Assembly: GCF_036924595.1 (NCBI RefSeq)
Contig: NZ_JAZHRV010000001.1
Coordinates: forward strand, 496,001 to 560,000
Source of the DNA: Bradyrhizobium algeriense
GTDB lineage: Bacteria; Pseudomonadota; Alphaproteobacteria; Rhizobiales; Xanthobacteraceae
Length of the DNA stretch: 64,000 nucleotides
Direction: 5' to 3'
Position 1 is the first letter of the stretch, and every line of letters starts with the position of its first letter. The notes under the pieces are model-generated. The model worked only from the letters and a program-made list of their open reading frames with translations, searched no databases and had not been told where the DNA came from. The translations under genes and the position numbers were made by a program. This document shows, piece by piece, positions 8,317 through 17,912 of this stretch.

Positions 8317-10974
8317 GTGAAGCTTAAAGTGACGGCACCCTTGGCGCGCTATTGCGGCGCAATGATCGTGATGATGATCGTCGTAACAGGCGCGGTGCGA
8401 GCCGAGCCGGTTTTCTCGTTCGACGCCACGCCGGGCAAACTGTCGAAGACAGTCGTTCCGATCAACTATTCAATCGAGCTGAGACCTGACGCCGAGAGCC
8501 TCACGCTTCCCGGCGTCGAAGTGATCGACATCGAGGTGCGCGAACCGACAGCACGGCTGACGCTCAACGCCGTCAACACGACGTTTGCTTCCGTTACCGC
8601 CGACGATAGCCTCGAGCGCGCCGACGTCGCGCTCGATGCCGCGGCCGAGACGGCCACGTTCACTTTCGCGCAGCCGCTCGCAGCGGGCGCGCATCGGCTG
8701 CGGATCGAGTTTACGGCGCGGATCAACAAGTTCGATCGCGGTTTCTTCTTCGTCGACTATCCGACCGACAGCGGCGTGAAGCGGCTATTGACGAGCAAGC
8801 TCGAGCCGGCGGACGCGCGGCGGATATTTCCGTGCTGGGACGAGCCGGCGTTCAAGGCGAGCTTCAAGTTGACGGTCGTGATCCCGCGCCATTTGCTCGC
8901 CGTCGGCAACATGCCGATCACGAAAGAGGAGTCGCTGGAGGCGAACCTGAAGCAGGTCGCTTTCGCGGCTACGCCAAAAATGTCGACCTATCTGTTCGTG
9001 CTGACGGTAGGTGAACTGGAGCGCATCACGGCGGAAGCGGACGGCGTGACGATCGGCGTCGTCGCCACCACCGGCAAGGCTGCGCAAGGGCAGTTCGCGC
9101 TCGACAGTGCGGTGAAACTGCTCGCCTGGTTCAACGACTATTTCGGTGTCAAATATCCGCTGCCCAAGCTCGACCTGATCGCGGTGCCCGGCGGCTTTGG
9201 CGGCGCCATGGAGAACTGGGGCGGCATCACCTTCTTCGAGAGCCGGCTGCTGTTCGATCCCGCGACAAATCCGGACAGCGCGCGGCGCGGCATCTTTTCC
9301 ATCATCGCGCATGAGATGGCGCATCAATGGTTCGGTGATCTCGTCACCATGGCGTGGTGGGACAATCTCTGGCTCAACGAGGGCTTTGCGACCTGGATGG
9401 CGACGAAGGCTGCGGAGCAGTTTTATCCGCAATGGCAAAGCTGGCTGAACGGCTACGGGGCGAAGCAGTTCGCCATGGGGCTCGACGCCCGGCGCACCTC
9501 GCACCCGATCCAGCAGCCGATCGCCAACGAGAGCGAGGCCATGATCGCGTTCGACGCCATTACCTACAACAAAGGGCAGGCGCTGATCCGCATGCTGGAA
9601 AATTACCTCGGCGAAGCGGCGTTCCGCGACGGCATCCGCGCCTACATGTCCGCGCATGCCTATGGCAACACCACCACGGCCGATCTCTGGCGGGCGCTGG
9701 AGCGCGCGGGCCACAAGCCGGTGACCGATATCGCTGCGTCCTTTACCGAACAGGATGGTGTGCCGCTGATATCAGCCGAAACCGCCTGCAACGGCGATGC
9801 GCAGCGGCTGACATTGCGGCAGGGCCGTTTCGTGATCGCGCCGGCGCGGGCGGCTGCCTTGCCGCCGCGCAACTGGCAAATACCGGTTGCGGTCGGGCCG
9901 GTGGGCACGGCGCAATCGGCCGATGTCGTGCTGCTGCACGGCTCGACCGAAGTCCCGGCCGGATCCTGTGGCGAGGCGACCAAGGTCAATCTCGGCGACA
10001 TCGGTTACTACCGGGTCGAGTACGGGCCGGCGAGCATGGCCGCGCTGGCAAAGGCGCTGCCGCAGATGTCGCCGGCAGACCGCGTCAATTTCCTCGCCGA
10101 CGGCTGGGCGATGGTGCAGGCCGGCCGCGCCGAGCCGTCATCCTATCTCGGCCTGGTCGAGAATATCGGCGTCGATGACCGCCGCCCGGTGTGGGATCAG
10201 ATCATCACGGCATTCTCCGCGCTCAACCGTCTGTCGCGCGATCGGCCCGAGCGTCCGGCGCTGCAGCGTTACATCAGCGCCAGATTGCGCACCGTTTTCG
10301 ACCGGCTCGGCTGGGACGGCAGCGGCTCGGGCGACGACGACAACACCCTGCTGCGCGGCAGCCTGATCTGGACACTCGGCGAACTCGGCGACGAAGCGAT
10401 CATTGCGGAGGCGAAGCGGCGGTTCGCCGGATTCCTCAGCGATCCGCAATCGCTGCCGGGGGCCTTGCGCGATTCCGTTACCCATGTCGTCGGCATCACG
10501 GCGGATCGCGCGACCTACGACACGCTGCTGACGTTGGCGCGCAAGAGCACCGTCACCAATGAGCGACTGCGCTATTACTATGCGGCGGCCGCCGCGCGCG
10601 ATCCGGCGCTGGCGCATGCGACACTGGCGCTGACACTGACCGACGAAGTGCCGGGCACGATTCTCACCGGCCTGATCGGTTCTGTCGCTTCCTCCGGGGA
10701 GCAGCCTGATCTGGCCTGGGATTTTCTGCAGAAGAACTACGATGCCTTGTTCGCAAAGCAGGGACCGCAATTCCGCGACCAGTTCATTGCGAACTTCATG
10801 ACAAACTTCAGCGACGAGCGCCATGCCGCCGAACTCGCCGCCTTTGCGCCGGTGCAGGCGACGTCGGGCGGGCGGGCGATGGTGGGCCGGGCGCAGGAAG
10901 TGATCGCAATCTCTGCCGACCTCAAAGCCCGCGCGCTGCCGGCGGTCGATGCCTGGATCAAGGCGCGCAAATAA
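8317..10974 (+). CDS. Secreted M1-family zinc aminopeptidase, 885 aa
   Basis: An exopeptidase removing N-terminal residues from peptides. The N-terminus (residues 1-30, with MIVMMIVVTGAVRA followed by E) is a signal peptide, so it should act in the periplasm. The M1 exopeptidase motif GAMEN is at about 295-299 and the zinc site HEMAHQWFGD begins at H332, with H336 and the third ligand E355 (HEXXH-X18-E complete). A long ERAP-like helical C-terminal domain follows, with INNKG-equivalent AITYNKGQALIRMLE. The GTG start has AGGAG five bases upstream. It is divergent from the peroxidase gene with about 200 bases between the chosen starts. A link with the YcaO cluster is possible but unsupported. 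Confidence 0.94.
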   Translation: MKLKVTAPLARYCGAMIVMMIVVTGAVRAEPVFSFDATPGKLSKTVVPINYSIELRPDAESLTLPGVEVIDIEVREPTARLTLNAVNTTFASVTADDSLERADVALDAAAETATFTFAQPLAAGAHRLRIEFTARINKFDRGFFFVDYPTDSGVKRLLTSKLEPADARRIFPCWDEPAFKASFKLTVVIPRHLLAVGNMPITKEESLEANLKQVAFAATPKMSTYLFVLTVGELERITAEADGVTIGVVATTGKAAQGQFALDSAVKLLAWFNDYFGVKYPLPKLDLIAVPGGFGGAMENWGGITFFESRLLFDPATNPDSARRGIFSIIAHEMAHQWFGDLVTMAWWDNLWLNEGFATWMATKAAEQFYPQWQSWLNGYGAKQFAMGLDARRTSHPIQQPIANESEAMIAFDAITYNKGQALIRMLENYLGEAAFRDGIRAYMSAHAYGNTTTADLWRALERAGHKPVTDIAASFTEQDGVPLISAETACNGDAQRLTLRQGRFVIAPARAAALPPRNWQIPVAVGPVGTAQSADVVLLHGSTEVPAGSCGEATKVNLGDIGYYRVEYGPASMAALAKALPQMSPADRVNFLADGWAMVQAGRAEPSSYLGLVENIGVDDRRPVWDQIITAFSALNRLSRDRPERPALQRYISARLRTVFDRLGWDGSGSGDDDNTLLRGSLIWTLGELGDEAIIAEAKRRFAGFLSDPQSLPGALRDSVTHVVGITADRATYDTLLTLARKSTVTNERLRYYYAAAAARDPALAHATLALTLTDEVPGTILTGLIGSVASSGEQPDLAWDFLQKNYDALFAKQGPQFRDQFIANFMTNFSDERHAAELAAFAPVQATSGGRAMVGRAQEVIAISADLKARALPAVDAWIKARK

Positions 10975-10978
10975 TGGA

Positions 10979-11005
10979 GCGCTTCGCATGTTTCCTGCGA
11001 AGCGT
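10979..11005 (+). terminator. Hairpin after M1 aminopeptidase gene
   Basis: An inverted repeat (GCGCTTCGCA and TGCGAAGCGT) with a seven-base loop lies a few bases after the stop codon. The following sequence is only weakly T-rich (TGCCTTGCG), so this is a candidate transcription end or mRNA-stabilising hairpin rather than a textbook intrinsic terminator. Confidence 0.5.
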
Positions 11006-11088
11006 TGCCTTGCGCCGGCATTCCGGATAGCCATGGCTAGTCAAGATTATGGGTGGTCAAGACTTCCCGCTTGAGGCATTTTTCTTCG

Positions 11089-11964
11089 ATGGCTGATTTC
11101 CACGGTGTCTTTCCCTACCTGGTCTCGCCCATCGATGCGTCGGGCCAGATCCGCACGGCGGTGCTGGGCCGGCTCTGCGATGACCTTATCAAGGCGGGCG
11201 TGCATGGACTAACGCCGCTCGGTTCGACCGGCGAGTTCGCCTATCTCGATCAGGCGCAGCGCGCGACCGTCGTGCAAGCCACCATCGAAGCTGCAAAGGG
11301 GCGCGTGCCCGTGATCGCCGGCGTCGCCTCGACGTCGACAGCGGACGCGGTGGCGCAGGCAAAGACGCATCAAAAGCTTGGCGCCGACGGCATTCTCGCG
11401 ATCATGGAGGCGTATTTCCCGGTCGCCGACGCGCAGGTCGAGTCTTACTTCCGCGCCATTGCCGACGCCGTCGACATTCCCGTCGTAATCTACACCAACC
11501 CGCAATTCCAGCGCTCCGATCTGACGCTCGATGTGATCGCCCGCCTCGCGACCCATCCGCGCATCGGCTACATCAAGGATGCCTCGACCAACACCGCCCG
11601 GCTGCTGTCGATCATGAACCGCTGCGGCGACAGCATCAAAGTGTTCTCCGCGTCCGCCCATATCCCGGCGGCGGTGATGCTGATCGGCGGGTTGGGCTGG
11701 ATGGCCGGTCCGGCCTGCATCATTCCGCGGCAAAGCGTCGAACTCTATAACCTCTGCAAGGCGGCGCGCTGGGATGAGGCGATGGCGCTGCAACGCAAGC
11801 TGTGGCGCATCAACGAGGCCTTCGCGCGGTTCAATTTGGCGGCCTGCATCAAGGCGGGCCTCGACATTCAGGGCTACGCGGTCGGCGATCCCGTTCCGCC
11901 GCAGGCGGCGCTGACGGCTGACCAGCGCAAGGTGGTCGAGGCAGCACTGCGCGACCTCGCATAG
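11089..11964 (+). CDS. Dihydrodipicolinate synthase/N-acetylneuraminate lyase family aldolase, 291 aa
   Basis: A class I aldolase of the DapA/NanA superfamily, forming a Schiff base with a 2-oxo acid. The conserved features are present: GSTGE with T47, Tyr135 in YTNP and the Schiff-base Lys163 in YIKDAS. It lacks convincing DHDPS context (no lysine-pathway neighbour), so the substrate may be another 2-oxo acid, as in 5-dehydro-4-deoxyglucarate or hydroxyproline pathways. I take the ATG at 11089 ([11 protein letters not shown]), which gives the normal family length; a GTG at 11053 would add 12 residues. It converges with the ftsH gene with only two bases between stop codons. Confidence 0.88.
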   Translation: MADFHGVFPYLVSPIDASGQIRTAVLGRLCDDLIKAGVHGLTPLGSTGEFAYLDQAQRATVVQATIEAAKGRVPVIAGVASTSTADAVAQAKTHQKLGADGILAIMEAYFPVADAQVESYFRAIADAVDIPVVIYTNPQFQRSDLTLDVIARLATHPRIGYIKDASTNTARLLSIMNRCGDSIKVFSASAHIPAAVMLIGGLGWMAGPACIIPRQSVELYNLCKAARWDEAMALQRKLWRINEAFARFNLAACIKAGLDIQGYAVGDPVPPQAALTADQRKVVEAALRDLA

Positions 11965-11966
11965 GC

Positions 11967-13808
11967 CTAAATGGCCCGCAAGGCCTCTTTCGGCGTTTCG
12001 CGGATCAATGCCTCGAGATCGCTCTGCTCCAAGGTCTCCTTCTCCAATAGTTTTTTCGCCGCCCGATCAAGGATCGCGCGTCGCGCTTTCAGGATGCCCT
12101 GCGCGCGCTCGAACACCCCATCGACGATTGCGCGGACCTCTTCGTCGACGGAAGCGGCGGTCTCGTCGGCATATTCGCGCTCGCGCATGGGGTAGGGACG
12201 GTCGGCGCCCGCGAGGAAATTGCCGGGGTCGCGCTCGTAGGCGACGCTGCCGAGCTTTTCCGACATGCCATAACGCGTCACCATGCTGCGGGCGATGTCG
12301 GTGATGCGGCGCAGGTCGTCGGCGGCACCGGTGGACAGATGATTGAACACGATCAATTCCGCCGCGCGGCCGCCAAGCAGCACCGCCATCTTGTTCTCTA
12401 GCTCCTCCCTGGTCATCAGGAAGCGATCTTCGATCGGGCGCTGGATGGTATAGCCGAGCGCGCCGACGCCTCTGGGAATGATCGACACCTTGTGCACGGG
12501 ATCGACACCGGGCAGCGACAGCGCAATCAGAGCGTGGCCCATCTCGTGATAGGCGACGATCTCGCGCTCTTTCGGATTGAGCAGCCGGTTTCGCTTCTCC
12601 AGTCCCGCAACCATGCGCTCGACCGCATTGTTGAAGTCGGTCATCGCGACCGCTTTGGCGCCGCGGCGTGTTGCGAGCAGGGCTGCTTCATTGACCAGGT
12701 TGGCGAGGTCGGCGCCCGTGAAACCCGGTGTCAGCGCCGCAACCGCCTCGACATCGACGCCCGGATCAAGCTGCACTTTTTTCAAATGCACCTTGAGGAT
12801 TTCAACACGGCCCTTCTTGTCGGGGCGGTCGACCAGCACCTGGCGATCGAAGCGGCCGGCACGCAGCAGTGCGGGATCGAGGATTTCCGGCCGGTTGGTC
12901 GCGGCCAGAATGATCAGCCCCGACCGCGAGTCGAAGCCGTCGAGTTCGACCAGGAGCTGATTGAGCGTCTGTTCTTTTTCATCGTGCCCGCCTGCAAAGG
13001 GTCCAATGCCGCGGGCGCGTCCCAGCGCATCGAGCTCGTCGATGAAGATGATCGCCGGAGCTTTCTGGTGCGCCTGCTGAAACAGATCACGTACCCGCGC
13101 CGCACCGACGCCGACGAACATCTCGACGAACTCCGAACCGGATATCGAGAAGAATGGGACCTTGGCTTCGCCGGCGACAGCCTTGGCCAGCAGGGTCTTG
13201 CCAGTGCCGGGCGGACCGACCAGCAACACGCCCTTGGGCATGCGGCCCCCGAGCCGCCCGTAGTCGGTCGGGTTTTTCAGGAAGTCGACGACCTCGCGCA
13301 GTTCGTCCTTGGCTTCGTCGACGCCGGCAACATCGGAAAAGTTCACGCCGGTATCGGCCTCGACATAGATCTTGGCCTTGCTCTTGCCGATCGCCATCAG
13401 GCCGCCGCCAAGGCCGCCACCTTCTGCGGCGCGTCTGGCGATGTACCACCACAGGCCGAAGAACAGCAGCACCGGCATCACCCATGACAACAGGTCTCGC
13501 AGGAACGTGCTCTCGATCTGGCCGGTGAATTTTACGTTGTATTTCTCGAGCTCCTGAGCCGTCTCCTGATCGACGCGCGTGGTGACGAACTGCTTTTGTC
13601 CGCCGGACAGCGGCTCCTTCAAGGTGCCCTGCACGGTGCGGTCGGAGATGCCGACGGTCGCGACCTTTCCCTGCTTCAACAACTGCTGATATTCGCTGTA
13701 GGGAATGATGGCGATCTGGCTGGCCGCGGAAATGAAATACTGAATCACAAAAACGGCAAAGATCGCGGCGATCGCATAGCCGACATTGAAACGCATTTTG
13801 TTGTTCAT
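11967..13808 (-). CDS. ftsH: FtsH-family ATP-dependent zinc metalloprotease, 613 aa
   Basis: A membrane-anchored AAA protease that extracts and degrades membrane and cytosolic proteins. Two N-terminal membrane segments (about 8-30 and 105-122) flank a periplasmic loop. Walker A GPPGTGKT lies near residues 197-204, Walker B is IIFIDELDA, the second region of homology is [11 protein letters not shown], and the zinc site is HEMGH at about 420-424. The ATG at 13808 has GGAG upstream; an earlier in-frame start at 13868 is less likely. The middle residue M in HExGH differs from the common HEAGH. Genomes of this group usually carry a main ftsH near tilS/folP, so this probably is an accessory copy. 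It is divergent from a HtrA-type protease. Confidence 0.94.
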   Translation of the reverse strand: MNNKMRFNVGYAIAAIFAVFVIQYFISAASQIAIIPYSEYQQLLKQGKVATVGISDRTVQGTLKEPLSGGQKQFVTTRVDQETAQELEKYNVKFTGQIESTFLRDLLSWVMPVLLFFGLWWYIARRAAEGGGLGGGLMAIGKSKAKIYVEADTGVNFSDVAGVDEAKDELREVVDFLKNPTDYGRLGGRMPKGVLLVGPPGTGKTLLAKAVAGEAKVPFFSISGSEFVEMFVGVGAARVRDLFQQAHQKAPAIIFIDELDALGRARGIGPFAGGHDEKEQTLNQLLVELDGFDSRSGLIILAATNRPEILDPALLRAGRFDRQVLVDRPDKKGRVEILKVHLKKVQLDPGVDVEAVAALTPGFTGADLANLVNEAALLATRRGAKAVAMTDFNNAVERMVAGLEKRNRLLNPKEREIVAYHEMGHALIALSLPGVDPVHKVSIIPRGVGALGYTIQRPIEDRFLMTREELENKMAVLLGGRAAELIVFNHLSTGAADDLRRITDIARSMVTRYGMSEKLGSVAYERDPGNFLAGADRPYPMREREYADETAASVDEEVRAIVDGVFERAQGILKARRAILDRAAKKLLEKETLEQSDLEALIRETPKEALRAI

Positions 13809-14129
13809 GATCGAACTCCGGTCGCAGATCCTCACGGAAAGCCGGGTCGGGGCACTCGCCTGATCCAAAGGGACCTGCGGCGAGACATGGATTGCGCCTC
13901 CATGACAATGGGAACGGGGAGGTTTAGTTTCAATGGACGCGGCTTGCGGGGCAAATCGCGCTACCTAAACCACTGCTGGAAAGCCGATTTCAGCGCGCCA
14001 GCAAGTCTCTGAAAACCGGAAACTTTCGGCCGGTGTGGGCGTTTGATGTGCTGACACTTCAAACGATCGAATAGCCCGTTGCTTCCCATTGCCCTTCGCA
14101 CGCGAGCGGCATTACCAGGTGAGTGATCG
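13809..14129. other. Intergenic region between divergent ftsH and htrA-like genes
   Basis: These 321 bases hold the promoters of both protease genes. I see no ORF with a credible ribosome-binding site, no repeat of the families found elsewhere in the window and no clear heat-shock (RpoH) promoter or ROSE-type thermometer. A palindrome-like CGGAAACTTTCGGCCG at about 14017 could be an operator, but this is weak. Confidence 0.4.
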
Positions 14130-15233
14130 ATGAACCGTCGCTTCATGCTCCTTGCAGCCATTGTCGCAGGCGTGTTGGTGGCGCTGACCGTCTCCAATAT
14201 CAATATTCGCTATGGCCCATGGACCAACTCGACCGCCCGGACCGTCGATCAGCGGGGACCGCTGTCCGAGGCTGAGCGCGCCAACATAGAGCTTTTCGAG
14301 CGCGTCTCGCCGTCGGTGGTGCAGGTCGCGGCACGATCCGCTGTCACCAATCCATTCGCCGAGGATGAAGGCGCGGAAGCCGGCGCGGCGGCCTCGGGGA
14401 CCGGTTTTGTCTGGGACAATAACGGCCACGTCGTCACCAACAATCACGTCGTCCAAAATGGCCGCGAGGTTGCCGTTCGCTTCGCCTCAGGCGAGGTGGC
14501 CCAAGCCTCAATCGTCGGCGTGGCGCCGAACTACGACCTCGCGGTGCTGCGGATCAGGAATCCCCGCCAACTGCCACCGCCGGTAGCGCTTGGCAGTTCG
14601 AACGATCTCAAGGTCGGTCAAATTGCGTTTGCGATCGGCAACCCGTTCGGTCTCGACCAGTCGCTGACCAGCGGCATCATCAGCGCGCTCAAACGCCGGC
14701 TGCCGACCAGCAGTGGCCGTGAGATCACCAACGTGATCCAGACCGATACGGCGATCAATCCCGGCAATTCGGGCGGCCCGCTGCTGGATTCGGCGGGGCG
14801 GTTGATCGGCGTCAACACCGCTATCATCTCGCCCTCGGGCTCCAGCGCCGGTATCGGATTCGCGGTCCCGGTCGATATCGTCAATCGCGTGGTCCCCGAG
14901 CTCATCAATAACGGCCGCGTGCCGACGCCGGGGATCGGCATTGTCGCCGCCAGCGAGGCCGTTTCGACCAGGTTAGGTGTCGAAGGGGTGATCATCGTGC
15001 GCACCGCGCCCGGAAGCCCTGCCGAGCGCGCCGGCATCCGCGGTGTCGATTTCGGCTCGGGTGCACTCGGCGACATCATTGTCCAGGTCGACGGCAAGCC
15101 GGTGCACCGGCTTTCCGACCTGACCGACCAGATCGAGCAGGTCGGCGCCGGCAAGAGCATCCGCATCAGCCTGAAACGCGGTTCACAGACGCGCGATATC
15201 AACATCGACATCGTGGACATCGGCCGCAGCTGA
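14130..15233 (+). CDS. HtrA/DegP-type trypsin-like serine protease with PDZ domain, 367 aa
   Basis: A periplasmic or inner-membrane-anchored S1C serine protease for envelope protein quality control. Residues 1-22 form an uncleaved-looking membrane anchor. The catalytic triad is H106 (TNNHVV), D136 (NYDLAVL) and S214 (NPGNSGGPLL). A single PDZ domain occupies about 265-355 (GVIIVRTAPGSPAERAGI, DIIVQVDGKPVHRLSDL). One PDZ domain and a single anchor resemble DegS-like proteins more than two-PDZ DegP. It is divergent from the accessory FtsH gene, so the pair may form a linked envelope-stress module. Confidence 0.92.
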   Translation: MNRRFMLLAAIVAGVLVALTVSNINIRYGPWTNSTARTVDQRGPLSEAERANIELFERVSPSVVQVAARSAVTNPFAEDEGAEAGAAASGTGFVWDNNGHVVTNNHVVQNGREVAVRFASGEVAQASIVGVAPNYDLAVLRIRNPRQLPPPVALGSSNDLKVGQIAFAIGNPFGLDQSLTSGIISALKRRLPTSSGREITNVIQTDTAINPGNSGGPLLDSAGRLIGVNTAIISPSGSSAGIGFAVPVDIVNRVVPELINNGRVPTPGIGIVAASEAVSTRLGVEGVIIVRTAPGSPAERAGIRGVDFGSGALGDIIVQVDGKPVHRLSDLTDQIEQVGAGKSIRISLKRGSQTRDINIDIVDIGRS

Positions 15234-15384
15234 TCCCCTACTGGACGGCAGGATCATACCCGCCCCGTGGCGGTCAGCGCCGCGGGCGTTGGCGCATTTA
15301 TTGCAGCGAATTGAATGAGTTGTCTCAGGCGAAAAAAACGCTAAAACCCCGCCCGATCCGACAAGAAGCTCGAAGGACAAACTG

Positions 15385-17706
15385 ATGAACATTCTTCCCG
15401 GCAATATACGTTTTGGTGCGGGCCAGCCGGTCAAGCGTTTGGAAGACCAGAGACTGCTCACCGGGAAGGGGCAGTTCATCGACGACAAGCCCGAGGAGGG
15501 CGCGCTGTGGCTCTATGTGCTGCGCTCGCCCCATGCCCACGCCAGGATCAAGTCGATCGACACCAGGGCCGCGCTTGATATGGCCGGGGTGGAGGCCGTC
15601 TACACCGGTGCGGATTTGGTGAAGGACGATATCGGCACCCTGCCTACTCTCGCGATCTTCAAGCGGCCGGACGGCAAGCCGATGACGGTGCCGCCGCGGC
15701 GGCTGCTGGCCCATGAAATCGTGCGCTATGCCGGCGAGGCGGTGGCGGCAGTGGTCGCGTCATCGCGGGTGCTGGCGCAGACGGCGGCCGAGGCGATCGA
15801 AATCGACTACGAGGTGTTGCCCTCCGTGGTCGATCCCGTCGAGGCGGTGAAATCAGGTGCACCCGCGGTGTGGCCCGAGGCGCCCGACAACATCGTGGCC
15901 GCCATGAGCTATGGCGATGCCGCCAAGGTCGAAGAAGCGTTTGCAAACGCGGCGCATAAAGTCTCGCTCGATCTGGTCAGCCAGCGGCTGGTGCCTTCGG
16001 CGATGGAGCCACGCTCGACGATCGCCGAGATCGAGAAGAAAACCGGCCGGTTGATCCTGCATGTGCAGTCGCAAACCCCGGGCTCAACCCGTGATCTGCT
16101 CGCCGAATCCATCCTGAAGCGGCCGAAGGAGAGTGTCCGCGTGCTGGTCGGCGATATCGGCGGCGGCTTTGGCCAGAAGACGAGCCTCTATCCCGAGGAC
16201 GGCATCGTCGCTTACGCCGCCACCAAGCTGAACAGGAAGGTCCGCTGGCGCGGCGACCGCACCGACGAGTTCGTCGGCGGCACCCATGGCCGCGATCTCA
16301 CTTCGACCGGCGAATTCGCGCTCGACGCCAAAGGCCGCGTGCTCGCCTATCGGGTGCGCTCTATCGGCGGCACCGGAGCCTACTCGTCGGGGACCGCGAA
16401 CATCATTCCGCTGGTGCTCGGCCCGTTCGTGCAGACCGGCGTCTACGACCTGCCGCTGGTGCATTTCGAAGTGAAGTCGGTGATGACCAACACCGCGCCG
16501 GTCGGCGCCTATCGCGGCGCCGGGCGGCCCGAGGCGGTGTTCATCGTCGAGCGGCTGATGGATGCCGCCGCGCGGCAGATCGGCATGGACCCGCGCACCA
16601 TCCGCAAGGTGAACTACATCAAGCCTGCGCAACTGCCTTACACCAATGCGGTCGGCCAAGTGTACGATTCCGGCGCCTTCGCGCACATGCTGTCGCGCGC
16701 CTCGGAGCTTTCGGACTGGGACGGCTTTGCCGCGCGCAAGAAGGCGGCGAAGAAGAAGGGCCTGCTCTATGGCCGCGGCCTCACCAGCTACATCGAATGG
16801 ACCGGCGGGCGCGCGCACACCGAAAAGGTCGGCCTGCATGCCACTGCAGAAGGCCGCATCATCCTGCATTCCGGCACCATGGCGATGGGGCAGGGCCTGC
16901 AGACCACCTACACCCAGATGGTATCCGACACGCTCGGCATCCCCATGGACAAGATCGACGTGGTGCAGGGCGACACCGATCTGGCGACTGGCTTCGGCAG
17001 CGTCGGCTCGCGCTCGCTGTTCGTCGGCGGCACGGCGGTCGCGGTTTCGAGCAATGACATGATCAACAAGGCGCGCGAGAAGGCCTCGAACGTGCTCGAA
17101 ACCTCCATCGAGGATATTGAGTATCGCGACGGCTGGCTGACGGTGGTCGGCACCGACAAGCGCATCAGCCTGTTCGAAATCGCGAAGAATGAAAACGGCG
17201 CGCGACTGTCCGTCGATTCCGAAGGCGAAGTCGACGGGCCAAGCTGGCCCAACGGCACGCATATCTGCGAAGTCGAGATCGATCCCGAAACCGGCGTCAG
17301 CAAGGTGGTGCGCTACACTACCGTCGACGACGTCGGCATCGCGGTCAACCCGATGCTGGTGACCGGCCAGGTGCATGGCGGCGTCGCCCAGGGCATTGGG
17401 CAGGCGCTCTATGAGGGCGTCGCCTACAGCGAGGAAGGCCAGCTATTGACCGCGAGCTACCAGGATTACTGCGTGCCGCGCGCCGACGACATCCCGCCGA
17501 TTATCGTGACGCTGGATGATTCCGCGCCGTGCCGCACCAATCCGCTCGGCGCCAAGGGTTGCGGCGAGTCCGGCGCGATCGGCGGCCCGCCTTGCGTCAC
17601 CAACGGTGTGATGGATGCCTTGAGCGAACTCGGCATCAAGCAGCTCAATACCCCGCTGACCCCCGCCAAGGTCTGGCAGGCGATCCGGGATGCGAGGGCG
17701 GGGTAA
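15385..17706 (+). CDS. Molybdopterin-binding hydroxylase large subunit (CoxL/XdhB-like), 773 aa
   Basis: The large subunit of the xanthine oxidase/CO dehydrogenase family, holding the Mo-cofactor. It has the N-terminal hammerhead domain (LPGNIRFGAGQPVKRLED, YVLRSPHAHARI) and two Mo-binding domains. The active-site loop reads GAYRGAGRPEA (Y376), the form II or aldehyde-oxidase-like version rather than AYRCSFR of true CO dehydrogenase. The catalytic glutamate is E728 in GCGESGAIGGPP. AAGGA precedes the ATG. No iron-sulfur (small) or FAD (medium) subunit gene is adjacent, so partner subunits must be encoded elsewhere. A form I CO dehydrogenase function is not supported. Confidence 0.92.
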   Translation: MNILPGNIRFGAGQPVKRLEDQRLLTGKGQFIDDKPEEGALWLYVLRSPHAHARIKSIDTRAALDMAGVEAVYTGADLVKDDIGTLPTLAIFKRPDGKPMTVPPRRLLAHEIVRYAGEAVAAVVASSRVLAQTAAEAIEIDYEVLPSVVDPVEAVKSGAPAVWPEAPDNIVAAMSYGDAAKVEEAFANAAHKVSLDLVSQRLVPSAMEPRSTIAEIEKKTGRLILHVQSQTPGSTRDLLAESILKRPKESVRVLVGDIGGGFGQKTSLYPEDGIVAYAATKLNRKVRWRGDRTDEFVGGTHGRDLTSTGEFALDAKGRVLAYRVRSIGGTGAYSSGTANIIPLVLGPFVQTGVYDLPLVHFEVKSVMTNTAPVGAYRGAGRPEAVFIVERLMDAAARQIGMDPRTIRKVNYIKPAQLPYTNAVGQVYDSGAFAHMLSRASELSDWDGFAARKKAAKKKGLLYGRGLTSYIEWTGGRAHTEKVGLHATAEGRIILHSGTMAMGQGLQTTYTQMVSDTLGIPMDKIDVVQGDTDLATGFGSVGSRSLFVGGTAVAVSSNDMINKAREKASNVLETSIEDIEYRDGWLTVVGTDKRISLFEIAKNENGARLSVDSEGEVDGPSWPNGTHICEVEIDPETGVSKVVRYTTVDDVGIAVNPMLVTGQVHGGVAQGIGQALYEGVAYSEEGQLLTASYQDYCVPRADDIPPIIVTLDDSAPCRTNPLGAKGCGESGAIGGPPCVTNGVMDALSELGIKQLNTPLTPAKVWQAIRDARAG

Positions 17707-17725
17707 AGGTCGGAGCCGTCCTTTC

Positions 17726-17879
17726 ACCCTCCCCTGGAGGGGGAGGGTCGGCACGCATCGCGAGATGCGTGACGGGGTGGGGTGATCTCTCAACTCGGGC
17801 ACTGATGGATGTGGAGGCACCGTCACCCCATCCCGCCGCTCACTTCGTGAGCGTCGACCCTCCCCCTCCAGGGGAGGGT
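17726..17879. repeat. Interspersed palindromic repeat with perfect 25-bp arms
   Basis: Perfect 25-base inverted arms (17726-17750 and 17855-17879), each containing CCCTCCCCTGGAGGGGGAGG or its complement, flank an inner imperfect inverted repeat around GGGGTGGGGTGA. This arrangement is a familiar intergenic element of Bradyrhizobium and relatives. It lies between convergent genes (stops at 17706 and 17913) and could act as a bidirectional RNA hairpin or terminator. Confidence 0.85.
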
Positions 17880-17912
17880 AAGAAGGAGCTGCCGCGAGTC
17901 CGGGTCCGGCCG

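Noticed and set aside
16084..17376. 430-codon minus-strand open frame
   Set aside because: Antisense to the molybdenum hydroxylase gene; no start site and no known domain.
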